From Alligator mississippiensis (lineage: Eukaryota > Chordata > Crocodylia > Alligatoridae): DNA of 64,000 nt. The notes under the pieces were generated by a model that made no database searches, had not been told where the DNA came from, and saw nothing but the letters and a program-made list of their open reading frames with translations. Positions within the stretch are counted from its first letter, which is position 1. Every line of letters starts with the position of its first letter. This document shows, one piece after another, positions 54,531 to 64,000 of the stretch. The position numbers and the translations under genes are program-made. The DNA lies in assembly GCF_030867095.1 (NCBI RefSeq), contig NC_081831.1, forward strand, positions 72,678,716-72,742,715. Reading direction: 5' to 3'.

Positions 54531-56081
54531 TATTATGAAGCAGGGGTGATAAGTCGGTAGAGGCTTTGATTGTTTTTTAAAAAACCCTGCTCAGTGGAGG
54601 GAAAGTAAAGGCTAATCCTTGCTGAGCAGCAAGATAAGTATGTGCTGAATCTAGGCTAATACAGTAGGCTAGGAAGGGATGTGAGAAGTGAAGTTTCAAT
54701 GCTGGTTGTAGATATAGGAATGAAGAGCTCTGACCGCTATAGAAACTCCATGCCCACCTAAGTGTAACGTACAAGCAAAAGGCAAGGAAGATACCTGTTT
54801 TACTTGATAGGTACTACATGTCCCTCCATGTTCTACCAAGTGGTTGGGCACTTCACCTGTTCACAGGAAACCAGGTAATGATTGTAGCTACCAACATCTC
54901 TACTCAAAAGACATTATAGATGTAAAGCTTTATTTTCTGTCTGTGTTGGATCAGCTGCCTTAGCAGAAGAGGACGGGGAGGATCGGAGTGGGTAATTGGA
55001 ACAAAGAGCTTTAATTTAGCCAAAAGATTCTCCCTTTAAATGGGGAGAGGGAAGTAGACTGATGCAGGAATAGTTTTTAAGCAGTTAGACCTGCCTAAAC
55101 ATTTAGGGAGATGCTAAACTAGGTAAGATGCATGCAGCCCGCTTGTTAGTTAAAATCCCTTTTTTGTTTTGCCTTGTTCTACTACTAAAATTAAATAGCG
55201 CTTTGTTTTTAAGTAGCTGTTTTAAATTGTCATAGTCTCACTGGTCTCATCTTCTGAAGGGGAAGACTTGCAGGTAACTGAACCCTGTTGAGCCTGCAGA
55301 GTTGGCATAAAGTAGTGCCAAAGGCCCAGGGACTCAGTCTAAAGACAGGAGAATTGCAGGATTCCATCCTAGGACAGGTGAAGGCAAGAAGTCTAGTATC
55401 TGAGGGAGGACCAAGAGCTACCACAGACTAAAAATAATCTGTGTTGTGTTTAATGCCAAGGGGTCATATTAAGTAACAGCAGGTTTCAGTACATTAGGCA
55501 GTATTCCCGTGGTTTTGTGCACTTTCTTTGAGAAATGTTACTGATGGTTTGAAAGGCTCCTCCTGGCTGTAAGTGGTGTGGAGGAGAAAGATGATGGCTT
55601 TGTGAAGGGAAGAATAGTATGCTGTGGTAGCTTATATACAGTCAGTTCTGTGAAGACAGCAATAAAGATTGCTTCATGTGTGATCTGTTGACACTTTTCT
55701 GGAACTGAAAGCCAGCCATAGATGGGAATTCTCAGTAAAGCTACGAGATGCCAGATGTCTCTAATGCACAGTTCAAACAATGTAGAAACAATGATTTTGA
55801 TAAGTTTAGATCTATGTGTGGAAATGGTGGTAGAGATTTATTTCGGCTTTTTGCATTCGTTTGCTTTCTGTTCCTGCAAATATGAGTTGAATGCTCATTG
55901 CTGCAACATTAATCTTAATGTAGAAGTAGTGGTGATGTCTAAGAGCCTGAAAACACTGTAGCTCTGCTAAAACCCTCAGAGTTTGTATTGCTGTAATCAT
56001 AGCATTTGGTTTAATTTTAATATGTAGCCAGTGTTCCCATGTGTTAGAGAAACCTGGAGTGGAGTTGATGAGATTAGAAGG
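54531..56081 (+). other. Presumed intron, no feature recognised
   Basis: AT-rich sequence with only short open frames. No repeat end or exon stands out. Confidence 0.5.
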
Positions 56082-56375
56082 CAGAGGTGCCCAACCTCCA
56101 GTTTGCAGGCTGAATGTGGCCCGTGGGGCCATGTCATTAAGCCCGTGGGGCTCCCTCCAGTCGAGAAATTTGGCACCAGGGGAGCAGTGCCAGCATTGAT
56201 GGCAGGGTCAGGCCTTGTCCGGATCTGGTGCGCAGCATTGGATCATGGACCTACCCTGTGTGCTGTCCCCACTCTGAATCTAGCCTGCAGACTGACCCCA
56301 CCCTCAGGATCTGGCCCACAGACCAGCCCCATGCCTTTCGTCTGGCCCACAGGTCCAGAAGGTTGAGCATCACTG
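56082..56375. mobile_element. hAT-type element
   Basis: The ends are CAGAGGTGCCCAACC and, reverse-complemented, CAGTGATGCTCAACC. The interior has repeated TGGCCC(A/G)(C/T)AG blocks. The target duplication is not recognisable. Confidence 0.7.
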
Positions 56376-56526
56376 GCTTAAATACAACAATGAAGCAATA
56401 ACATCTGGAAGTAGGAACCAGAGAGATGAATGTGTAAGTCTTTTTTTGTTTGGTGCCAGGATTATAATAACACCTACCTCATGTAGCATTTTTCATCAAA
56501 GGAGTTCTCAAAGGCATAGAGCAGTA

Positions 56527-57063
56527 CAGGCAGTCCTAAACTTACAATGTTTCAAGTTACAACGTTTCCTGATGTCGGTTTTGACTTTACAACGCTTGAT
56601 CTGACACGACACCACGCCAGTGAACAAGTTCACTGCATCGCCCATGTCCCTGGAGAACATCTGTCCAAACTTGTTTGGACACTTTCTTTAAGGAAGCGGA
56701 CAAGACTCCAGAAGAACCTGCAGCCGAGACTCCTGAGAAGACTCCAGCCAAGAACCCTTCAAAAAGTCCAACCAAGAGCCCTTCAAAAAGTCCAGCAAAG
56801 TCACCTCAAAGACATCCTTCCAAATCAGTATGATTGCTATTTACAATATAAATGCATTAATGTAGCTATATTATTCATCTATAATTGACTGAATACAAAA
56901 TGTGGGTTATTTTTGGTGAAAATAGGGTATCCGGTCTTGGTTCAGGAACCAATCCCAGTTTATAACATTGTTTCCTATGGGAAAAATGGTTCCGAGTTAC
57001 AACGTTTCTATTTAAGAGAGAGTTTTCAGGAACCAATTGTATCATAAGTCCAAGGACTGCCTG
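56527..57063. mobile_element. Tigger-like (TcMar) element with a transposase C-terminal remnant
   Basis: The inverted ends are CAGGCAGTCCTAAACTTA and, reverse-complemented, CAGGCAGTCCTTGGACTTAT, each flanked by TA (56525-56526, 57064-57065). The subterminal repeats AGTTACAACGTTTC recur at both ends. From 56691 the plus frame reads KEADKTPEEPAAETPEK followed by KSP-type repeats to a TGA at 56830, like the Pro/Lys tail of Tigger transposases. The catalytic part is deleted. Confidence 0.8.
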
Positions 57064-57113
57064 TAATGATTATAATAATTATCCCAGCCTGTAATGATTA
57101 TAATAATTATCCT
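57063..57113 (+). repeat. 28-bp tandem duplication
   Basis: gtaatgattataataattat plus 8 more bases is repeated back to back (57063, 57091), immediately beside the Tigger insertion and inside the MIR-like SINE. Confidence 0.85.
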
Positions 57114-57240
57114 GTTTTTGAGAGAGATATGTAAGCACAGAGCAGTGCAGTGACTTACCCAAGCTCACCTGACAGGCTGCAGCAAAGCCGGCTATGGGAC
57201 AGAGGTCTTCGGTTCACTTCTGTCCTCTTGAGCACCCTGC

Positions 57241-58317
57241 CTCTCTGCGCTAGGATTTTATCACTGTTCTTTGGCATTGGTGCTATCCAGTAACCTGACA
57301 AACAAGTTAGGCCTGTTTGGTCAAACTTCACTTTTATCTTTGGATGACTCCAGCACTATGTACTTTGTCCAGTGCTGCTGAAAGGAAGTCAGATGTGGCC
57401 TGATTTTTCAGAGGCACTGAGTACCCATCCCGAGGCCTAGATTGCACTTAAAATTTTGTTAGTATAGCTACTGTAAATGTAGCTTATGCCAGTAGAAAAA
57501 AAGTTGTTGCTATCCTTTTTACCAACTAAGTGAAATAAATGATGTCAGCAAAATCCGCCTTCTGCTGATGTAACTGCATCTCCATTAGTGCTTTTGCAAT
57601 CAATTCATAGATGTATTGGATGTGATATTTTTCTAATTGACATTGCTGTGCTGGCAGAAATTTCTAGTGCAGGTTTGGCATTATGTTCAGAGGAGTTATT
57701 GACTTTAATGTTACAATATCTGAAAAGATGACACACGGTTGTAAATTGGAGTGTTCTGGATTATATGATCAGCTACGCTTCATGCTTCAGCCTCGTGGAA
57801 AAGTTCAGTTGGTGTTAAAATAATACACATTTAGTCTCAAACAGTGTGAATGAATGTAGTTGCGAACACCATTTTTCAGTAGTTGTGGTTCTGAAATAAA
57901 AGTCATGGCTTTTCTACCAAGAATGATATTTTCTTTCTGGGAAAAGGAGAACATATTACTGGTGTAAAAAAGGGGAGGTCCAAGGCAATAGTCAAAACAG
58001 AAATTTTTTGATGGAATGATATAAGAGAAGATTGGTTAAGTCCAGGCTCTTTTGAAAACAGCTTTAGAAATAAATTCTTCCATCTTGAAACTGGAGAAGC
58101 TTGATTGGATCCGATTTCTGATGATAAATACCAGCTGTTAGGTATGTGTTCTACTTAAGCAAGTTGCAAAAAGGTGTTCGAAAAGAATAGTTCAGTCTGT
58201 CTGAGGTTGCTTGTATGAAAGGACACTAGTTTGCTGTATTCTGCACACGGGATGTAGGTAGATGGAGATTTACTACTTAATGTAGATTCCACCTTGCGCA
58301 GGTGGGGAGGTGAATTC
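57241..58317 (+). other. Presumed intron upstream of the decayed exon
   Basis: AT-rich. The stretch 57440-57640 has MITE-like gttagtatagctact motifs but no clear ends. Nothing coding was recognised. Confidence 0.4.
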
Positions 58318-59400
58318 TCTGTATTTTGATCCTTGGTGATGCTCTGAAATTCTCATCCTCAGGGACTTCAGTTTCCAGAAGTTTCTCTGAAAAAACAATG
58401 CTGACCCAATATGTTCAAGTACTGGAAATTTCCACTTTACATGTAAGACCTCCTGTCCAAATTGGCAGATTGAAGGCTTAATGTACTTGTTTAAGATTTC
58501 TAACTGCAGTGGTTTTTCACTTTTTCTGGAAAAGAACTCTGTATGTCATTCTTTTAGAACAGGGGTTTTCAATCTTTTTTGGTTGGTGTACCCCCAGTGG
58601 CCGGTGGAGAAGCAGGACGTCCCCCGTCGGGGGCCAAGGTCCCTGGCAGCTGATTGACAACAGAAAACTAGAAAGTGCCGGCAGTGTACGGCGGCAGAAG
58701 CACCAGCAGCGCATAGCACTGGCGAAAACAAAAGCACTGGTAGTGCACGGCGGTGCAAGTGGCACAAAGTGCTGGCAGCCCTGCCCTCCGCTTCTCTGCG
58801 CTGCTGCATACCCCCTGGGGTCTTCCCAAGTACCGCCACGGGTACACACAGCCCCGGTTGACAACCCCTGTTTTAGAAGGTATTTTTAACATGAAAATTG
58901 GATTTCCTAACTAAACTTCTTTCATAGTTGTTGGACCCCCTAAATAGGCCTTTATCTGAGCTTAATTTAACTCTCTGATTTGGAGGGTATCCAAAAAGAT
59001 ATCCAAGATCTAGTTAGATTAAGGAACAGCTGAGCACAGACTAGTCCATATAAACTTGATTGAACCCACTCCCAGAGGAGGGGTTGAATCAAAAGTGAGA
59101 TAATGAATAAAGACTTTGCTGAGCAAAAATCTGATATTCCTGGTTGCCTCTATTTGGAAGGGCTCAAATAATGAAAAGCCAAGTGAGGCTGTTTTTAGAT
59201 TGGCATTTGAGAGCTTTGGGAAAGCTCAAGAATGTAGATGTGCTTGACCCTTATAAAGAAGTAAGGGTAGGAAGAAATGTGAATAATTTCACTTTCAGAG
59301 ATCTATGCAGATCTGAATTTTTTTACTAATACCAAGAGAACACAGCTCTTTCAGAAGTAAAAAGCAGCATAAACTATCCCTTCTGATACTGTCAGTGGTG
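58318..59400 (+). pseudogene. AKAP17B: Decayed N-terminal coding exon of an AKAP17A/AKAP17B-like gene, split by a hAT insertion
   Basis: Reading across frames recovers remnants in the order found in AKAP17A. NWQIEGLM (58458 on) recalls NWEVMERLKGMV, followed by KIS...F..FLEKNSVCHSF, which recalls RISKSTMDFIRFEGEVENKSLVKSF. A 311-bp hAT element follows, and then KLDFLTKLL. From 59095, EIMNKDF..QKSDIPGCLYLEGLK recalls KDMNETLPGERPDTIHLEGL. From 59173, NEKPSEAVFRLAFESFGK recalls SEKPSEDVLVKVFEKFGE, then in another frame NVDVLDPYKE..VGRNVNNFTF recalls NVDIPMLDPYREEMTGRNFHTFSF, the RRM-like region. Several frameshifts and in-frame stops separate the pieces: for example a 1-nt frame break near 59222-59230, and stops after about 59325. 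The comparison is from memory of human AKAP17A. The exon cannot encode the usual N-terminus. Confidence 0.75.
58560..58870. mobile_element. hAT-type non-autonomous element in the AKAP17B exon relic
   Basis: Terminal inverted repeats are CAGGGGTTTTCAATC on the left and, reverse-complemented on the right, CAGGGGTTGTCAACC. The element is flanked by a perfect 8-bp duplication TTTTAGAA (58552-58559 and 58871-58878), the hAT signature. It is 311 bp and GC-richer than its surroundings. Open frames inside (126 and 115 codons on either strand) look like composition effects, not transposase. Confidence 0.9.
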
Positions 59401-60925
59401 TATTTTTTCAAATGCAGTATCATAAAGACTGTGGAAGTGGTTGCTGAGTAGTCAAAGACTGGATTGAATGATAGTTGCAAAGTATCAAAATCCCTGGCCC
59501 AACCCAGCTTTATCTGCTGAGACTGCTGAAGGTCTTTTCTGCTTCAGGATCTGCTTTGTGAAAACTAAATGTGGGAATTTTTTGTTTGGGAAACCAGGCA
59601 TCCTTCTAGCCAATATAAGGGCTTAAGTGATGGATATTTGAGGTGGGAATTTACAGATGGAAAGTGCAGCTGTTTGGCACGGGGGTGGGTGGACTGCTGC
59701 AGCATGCATCCTTCTCTTAGTTCCCAACCTGGTGAACAAAGCTCTGGCTGCATTTCTGGTCCTGTATGAGGGCTGAGTATCACAAATGTGCTAGTCACAA
59801 ATAGCTGACTCTTTAGAGAACGCCATTTGGTCTTGTTTGTTTGCGTAAAGATGTTGGTTTGTATGCATGTGCTACCTGGCTGAATATTTGGAGTTTTTAG
59901 TGTTTTCATACAAAAGTGTGGTAGTTAGTTTTTTTGATTACCCAAAACATTTTTTTTTTGATTAGTAAAATAAAAGTAGAAAGGGGTTGAGCTGGAATGA
60001 CACCAGAGCTAAGAAAAATGTACTCAGGACCTGGGGTTTCTTCACTGACTGAGCAAGGGAAGTCAACACCCCTGTTTAAAAAAATAGTTATTTTGCACCA
60101 CTTGCTCTTCACAGCACCTTGTATTGCTTAAAGTGGGCATAATTACAGGTCTGAAAAGACGGATCAGTGGTCTACCCAGTGTAACAGTGGGAAAGAAAAG
60201 TGGAAATCTGCGTGCTTTTGTTAGTGATCGGCACTATTCATCTAAAAGTCATATTTAGTTATTGAGATATAGTTGCAAGTATTTTGCTGACTAGAAAGCT
60301 TCTAAATGATTCTCAAGCATGCAGTTTTTTTGTTACCATAAAACATGCTCCAAATTTCAAGGTCTTCTAGCCTTAATGTTTTCTTTTAATGGGCTCACAT
60401 TTGGGCATCCAAAACAGATGAAACACAGTATCATGTTAAGTTAAACAGTTCTCAGTAGACAACAGACAGCTCTCCTTTTTGTAGCAGTCCACCAGCCATC
60501 CCTAACTCATCATTTCCCATGTAGTTCAGCAAACTGGTAAATTTAGGCTCAGACTGTCTTTCAGGAGAAGAGGATTGTATAACTAGGAAATCTCTGCTGA
60601 AAATGCTTGGTCTCCAGTCCCCTAAAGCGGACATTGACAGGTTGTGAATAAAGGCATTTTGTTAGCTTAGGACATTAATGTAAGTGTAGTAAGGTATGTG
60701 TGCTAATGTGAGTGTAGTGTAAAGTGATGCTTGTGAGTAACAGGTAATATCTTGAGCTTAGAAGGCAGCTATTACTCTGAATTTTGGAAGTCATATTCCA
60801 GTCCTCCAGACTAATGAAGGGCAAGCAGAAGGACATTTTCAGGTTTAAATAGGAGGCTCTTTAATCTGTGTATAAATGCAGAACTCCGTGGATTTTTTAG
60901 TTTTATTCTGTTTCCTCTGCAACAG

Positions 60926-61047
60926 GTGACGACCAAACATTTTGGTGAAACAGCTATAAAAAGGAGAAGGCTGGAAAGACTCAAGCTGCAGCAGCTAGAG
61001 CAAGAAAGAGAAAGGGAAAAAGAGGAGGAGGAAGAGGAGGCTGAAAG
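60926..61047 (+). CDS. AKAP17B: Coiled-coil exon of AKAP17B-like gene, open
   Basis: This 122-nt exon is bounded by a pyrimidine-rich AG acceptor (ends 60925) and a GTGAG donor (starts 61048). It encodes VTTKHFGETAIKRRR, then LERLKLQQLEQERERE and an acidic/basic run, matching the AKAP17A segment that begins STKHLSDASIKKRQLERQKL. It is a charged helical region downstream of the RRM-like domain; in AKAP17A the protein binds protein kinase A regulatory subunits and sits in nuclear speckles. The reading frame is intact, in contrast to the ruined exon 1.5 kb upstream. The exon joins in phase to 63256. Confidence 0.75.
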
Positions 61048-62145
61048 GTGAGAGACTTATTTTCAGTGAGTGTCCTACTTCTTTGGATTTATTACCACAT
61101 CCTCTTCTCAGGTAAATCCCAAGAGTCAAATACCATGAATTCCAGCTCTGATCGTGTTAAGGATGGAGGAGATGCAGGTTGGGGAGCTTACCCTGACTGC
61201 TAAATGTTGTATTTAATTCATTGTGTGTAATGAAAGCAAAATAAGTTTGTTAGTTTAAACAGGTAGGAATCAGATGAAAGGCACTAGATAAAGGGAAGGA
61301 GGGGTAATAAACTCAGTGCAGGGAAATGAAGAGATTGTGTTTGTATAGTCTTGAATTGTCCAGAGACCTAAACCTCCCAATGAAAAGGTATTGTTCCCCC
61401 TTTTGATCTCTCTCCTTACATGTCCACGAATTACGTTTTTCGTTAGCACTATTGATATATTAACTGTCATTTAAAAGAAAATGTGTGTGAAGTCTGAAGA
61501 AGGCTTTTGTGCAGTAAAACTATAAATTAACTCAAGAAGGTGGCAAAATATTCTGGCCACGTTTCCAGTAGCAGAACATAAGGTTACAGATATGAATTGG
61601 TCCAAGTCTAAAGGCAATGCTTAGCTGTGCTGTTTTAGTCCAAGTGGTCCTCACAACATTGCTACTGTTGGAGCAGTGTTGTTGGAAAGAGCATCAAATA
61701 TATATGTATATGTTACTAGGCTCTTCAGGTTTATCCAAGAGGGTAATCTACTATCATTTTGGATGTGTGGTTGAGGGGAAACCAGGAATCATGGTTTCTT
61801 GTTGGCTACAATGCCAAGAATTAAAATTATACAGCCTCTCTGTCCTGAAGTAAAGCTAGTATCTGACATAGAACATGGGACAGGTAGGCTTCTACATGCT
61901 TCAGCATTGTCTGGAAAGTCCCCATGTACAAATTCAAGCTTCATCTATTTTTTACATCCTTTCCGATGGTGTTATGTGAGAGTAGCATTGGTAAAATGTA
62001 TATGAAAAATAGTAATTATATACTAAGATTTTACAAGGAGTATATAAGCTCCATCTTGCCTGACGCACATGATTAAGCCAGGAATGTGCATATTGATGTA
62101 GGAATGCTAGTTAGGATGCTACGTTTGGGAGCTGTAGTGCTAGAT

Positions 62146-62362
62146 CAGGGGTAGGCAACCCCTGCCACAGGTGCCAGAGCGTGGGGGACACAGGCATTTT
62201 GCCTGGCGCACACGCCTTGGGGCAGATGGCAGGTAACAGGCAAGGGCTCCATTGCCAGAACAAAGATTGGGCCCCTGGTGGCTCCACCAGCCGTCCACCC
62301 CAACACACCAGCATCTTACAATTCACGGTTGTGGGTGTTTCTGGCACTCTGCATGACAACGT
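62146..62362. mobile_element. hAT-type non-autonomous element
   Basis: It starts CAGGGGTAGGCAACCCCTG and is flanked by perfect 8-bp duplications TGCTAGAT (62138-62145 and 62363-62370). Subterminal GGTGCCAGAG is mirrored near the right end, which has lost its last bases. It lies in an intron of the AKAP17B-like locus. Confidence 0.85.
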
Positions 62363-62582
62363 TGCTAGATCAATTAAAAACCTAATCTAATACCTTTGTT
62401 ATTTGAATAGTTTAATTAAGCCAGTTAGGTCTGATAGGTGCATATGTACATTTTTTGTTCCTGGGATTTCCTAGACTTTTGTGAGATGCTGTTTTGATTG
62501 TGCAGAAAATTTATTTTCAGTAGAATATAGAGAACTTTGTACAATCTTGTTAAAATGTCGACTTCAACTTGCATTCCTAGGG

Positions 62583-62790
62583 AAATCAGACATTAAGGGC
62601 TGGAAGGGACTTTGAAAGATCCTTGAGGCCGCTCCCCCCCCCCCACTCTGGGCAGGAATGCTGCTGAGATCAAGTGATCCCAGCAAGGGGTCTGTCCAGT
62701 TTTCACTTGAAGACCTCCAAGGTTGGGGACTGCACCACCTCCTTGGGAAGTCTATTCCAAAATGGGAACTGTTCTGTAGAGTCTCTAACA
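62583..62790 (-). mobile_element. CR1 LINE, short and old 3' fragment
   Basis: The plus strand reads aggg..ctggaagggac, gggcaggaatgctgc, aagtgatcccagcaaggggtc and ttccaaaatggg, the reverse complement of the CR1 3' end also seen at 49.5 kb. It is strongly diverged and carries a poly-C expansion at about 62631-62644. Confidence 0.75.
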
Positions 62791-63255
62791 TGGGCTAAAT
62801 CCCTATTCAGTTGTAGACGAGTTTGGCTTGCCTAAGGACTGTAGGTTTGGATCAAAGAGATTATAAACTTTAGTCATCAGTTCTAACATAAAAAAAGAGT
62901 GGGTGCAGGGAAGGAGGAACAACAATCCAGTTTTTGTGATATGGAAGAGACTAAAATATTAACAATGTCTGTACTGAAGAGAGACAATGTATTATGAAAA
63001 ATCTAAGAACACAAGACATTTCAGGAGAGAGAGTCAAAACCAGTCCTAAATCTGTGGATCTATTGGATGTATGTTGGTTGCCATTGACTTTACACATACT
63101 GTTCTAGGAGAGAGGATTTCTTAGTGCTTACAGCTGTTGGGTTCTCAGCATTGAACCACTTGCTGTTAGCACGCTACAATCCTACCTCCCAGCATCCAGG
63201 AATTAAAATGTAAAATGAGTGTCATCTAAATTGTCCCATATTAATAATTACCTAG

Positions 63256-63493
63256 AAAAAGACGTGATGATGAAAAAAAAGTTGGAGAAAGAAAAAGGAA
63301 GGCTAAGCTCAAGAGGAGAGAACAGAGACAGATAGATCGGGATGAAAAACGCCCAAGAAAGCAGCAGAAGGTAACAGCTGAAGAAGAGCAGTGGCCAGAG
63401 AATATGCCTGAATGGGAAGAGAGGAAATATCTACTAGCTCAGAGAAGAGTGGAGTCTGTAAGGCTGCTTACAGTGCTGTTAAACCGAGTAAAA
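63256..63493 (+). CDS. AKAP17B: Second coiled-coil exon of AKAP17B-like gene, open; gene continues past the window
   Basis: This 238-nt exon runs from a CCTAG acceptor to a GTAAG donor at 63494. The 2-nt overhang AG of the previous exon completes an Arg codon. The product reads KRRDDEKKVGERKRKAKLKR..., EWEERKYLLAQRRVESVRLL and TVLLNRVK, closely tracking the AKAP17A stretch LEERKLLLAQRNLQSIRLIAELLSRAK. No stop or frameshift is seen over 79 codons. The remaining coiled coil and Arg/Ser-rich C-terminus would lie beyond 64000. Whether it is translated from a new start or is a relic not yet damaged cannot be told here. A GTAACA at 63370 could be a minor internal donor. Confidence 0.78.
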
Positions 63494-64000
63494 GTAAGAC
63501 TATTTAAACGAACATTCTAAGTTTAAAGGACATTTACTAGAGCTTGAATAACTTACCAGACACCTGATGGCCAGATGCTGGTTAGAAAGATGGTTTGGGA
63601 TTCTGGGAGCGCTAGCATGTGTTATTCATAAGGTAGCACTTTGTCACTATCAAAACACTGTAACCTCTCTGGCAGTCCAGGAAGTACTGTCAAACTGTTC
63701 ATTTTTTCTTTTTCTTCCTTTTTTTCATTTATCTTTCCCCTTTCCTTCTCCTTTCCCATTTGCCTCTGAGCATTCACAGTATAGCTCAGCTCGTGAAACA
63801 CTGATTTAGCCTTTTCTCACACCTATTTATAAGGAAAATGGTGGTGTGATTCTAACCAGAAATCTGTTCTTTGTCTTTGCTCAGTGGTTTCATCTTTGAT
63901 ATTGGACTCTGCCCAATAGGTGTCTGATAAATTAAAAGCAGACCCCTGGTTCTCATTACCATGCTGAAAAAGATGTGTAATTACTGTGCTAAATCCCAAG

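Larger units (their letters stand above)
56465..57240 (+). repeat. MIR-like SINE interrupted by the Tigger element
   Basis: The left piece (tagcatttttcatcaaagg...) and the right piece (57064 on: ataattatcctg, gtgacttacccaagctcac, ggtcttcggttc) together look like one SINE of MIR type, with the Tigger element inserted between them. The match is to remembered consensus features and is diverged. Confidence 0.5.

Noticed and set aside
58318-63493. Processed retrocopy of AKAP17A
   Set aside because: The coiled-coil exons are separated by a 2.2-kb intron with good splice sites, so the locus is an intron-bearing gene, not a retrocopy.

Overview
The window is vertebrate genomic DNA: long introns with GT-AG splice sites, three CpG islands at promoters, and a repeat load of CR1 LINEs, MIR-like SINEs, hAT-type elements and a Tigger-type element. 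The CR1 3' ends and the lack of recognisable L1 or Alu point to a non-avian sauropsid, most likely a crocodilian, with a turtle as the alternative. This assignment is inference; no database was searched.

Two complete host genes lie head to tail on the minus strand. SLC25A5 (ADP/ATP translocase 2) has four coding exons between 13525 and 16160 and encodes 298 residues. SLC25A43 has five coding exons between 23966 and 43348 and encodes 341 residues; its 14-kb third intron is filled with repeats. Both exon sets were built by joining consensus splice sites, and the lengths equal those I recall for the human proteins. Both belong to the mitochondrial carrier family. Their adjacency matches the block on human Xq24.

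On the plus strand, transcribed away from SLC25A43, lies a locus related to AKAP17A/AKAP17B (protein kinase A anchor and splicing-factor-like protein). It has a CpG island near 50.5-51.1 kb, a badly decayed N-terminal coding exon (about 58318-59400) split by a hAT insertion with a perfect 8-bp target duplication, and two clean coiled-coil exons (60926-61047 and 63256-63493). The gene runs off the right edge. Human AKAP17BP, a pseudogene in the same Xq24 neighbourhood, is the likely counterpart, so this may be a second loss of the same gene, or a gene surviving with a shortened N-terminus.

The rest is non-coding. The left 13 kb holds repeats only, as far as I can see. The most unusual non-coding structure is a 0.7-kb array of alternating inverted units at 51114-51811 beside the AKAP17B CpG island. 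Several sequence blocks are also shared between 44-46 kb and 50-54 kb, and they suggest local duplication or a repeat family I do not recognise.
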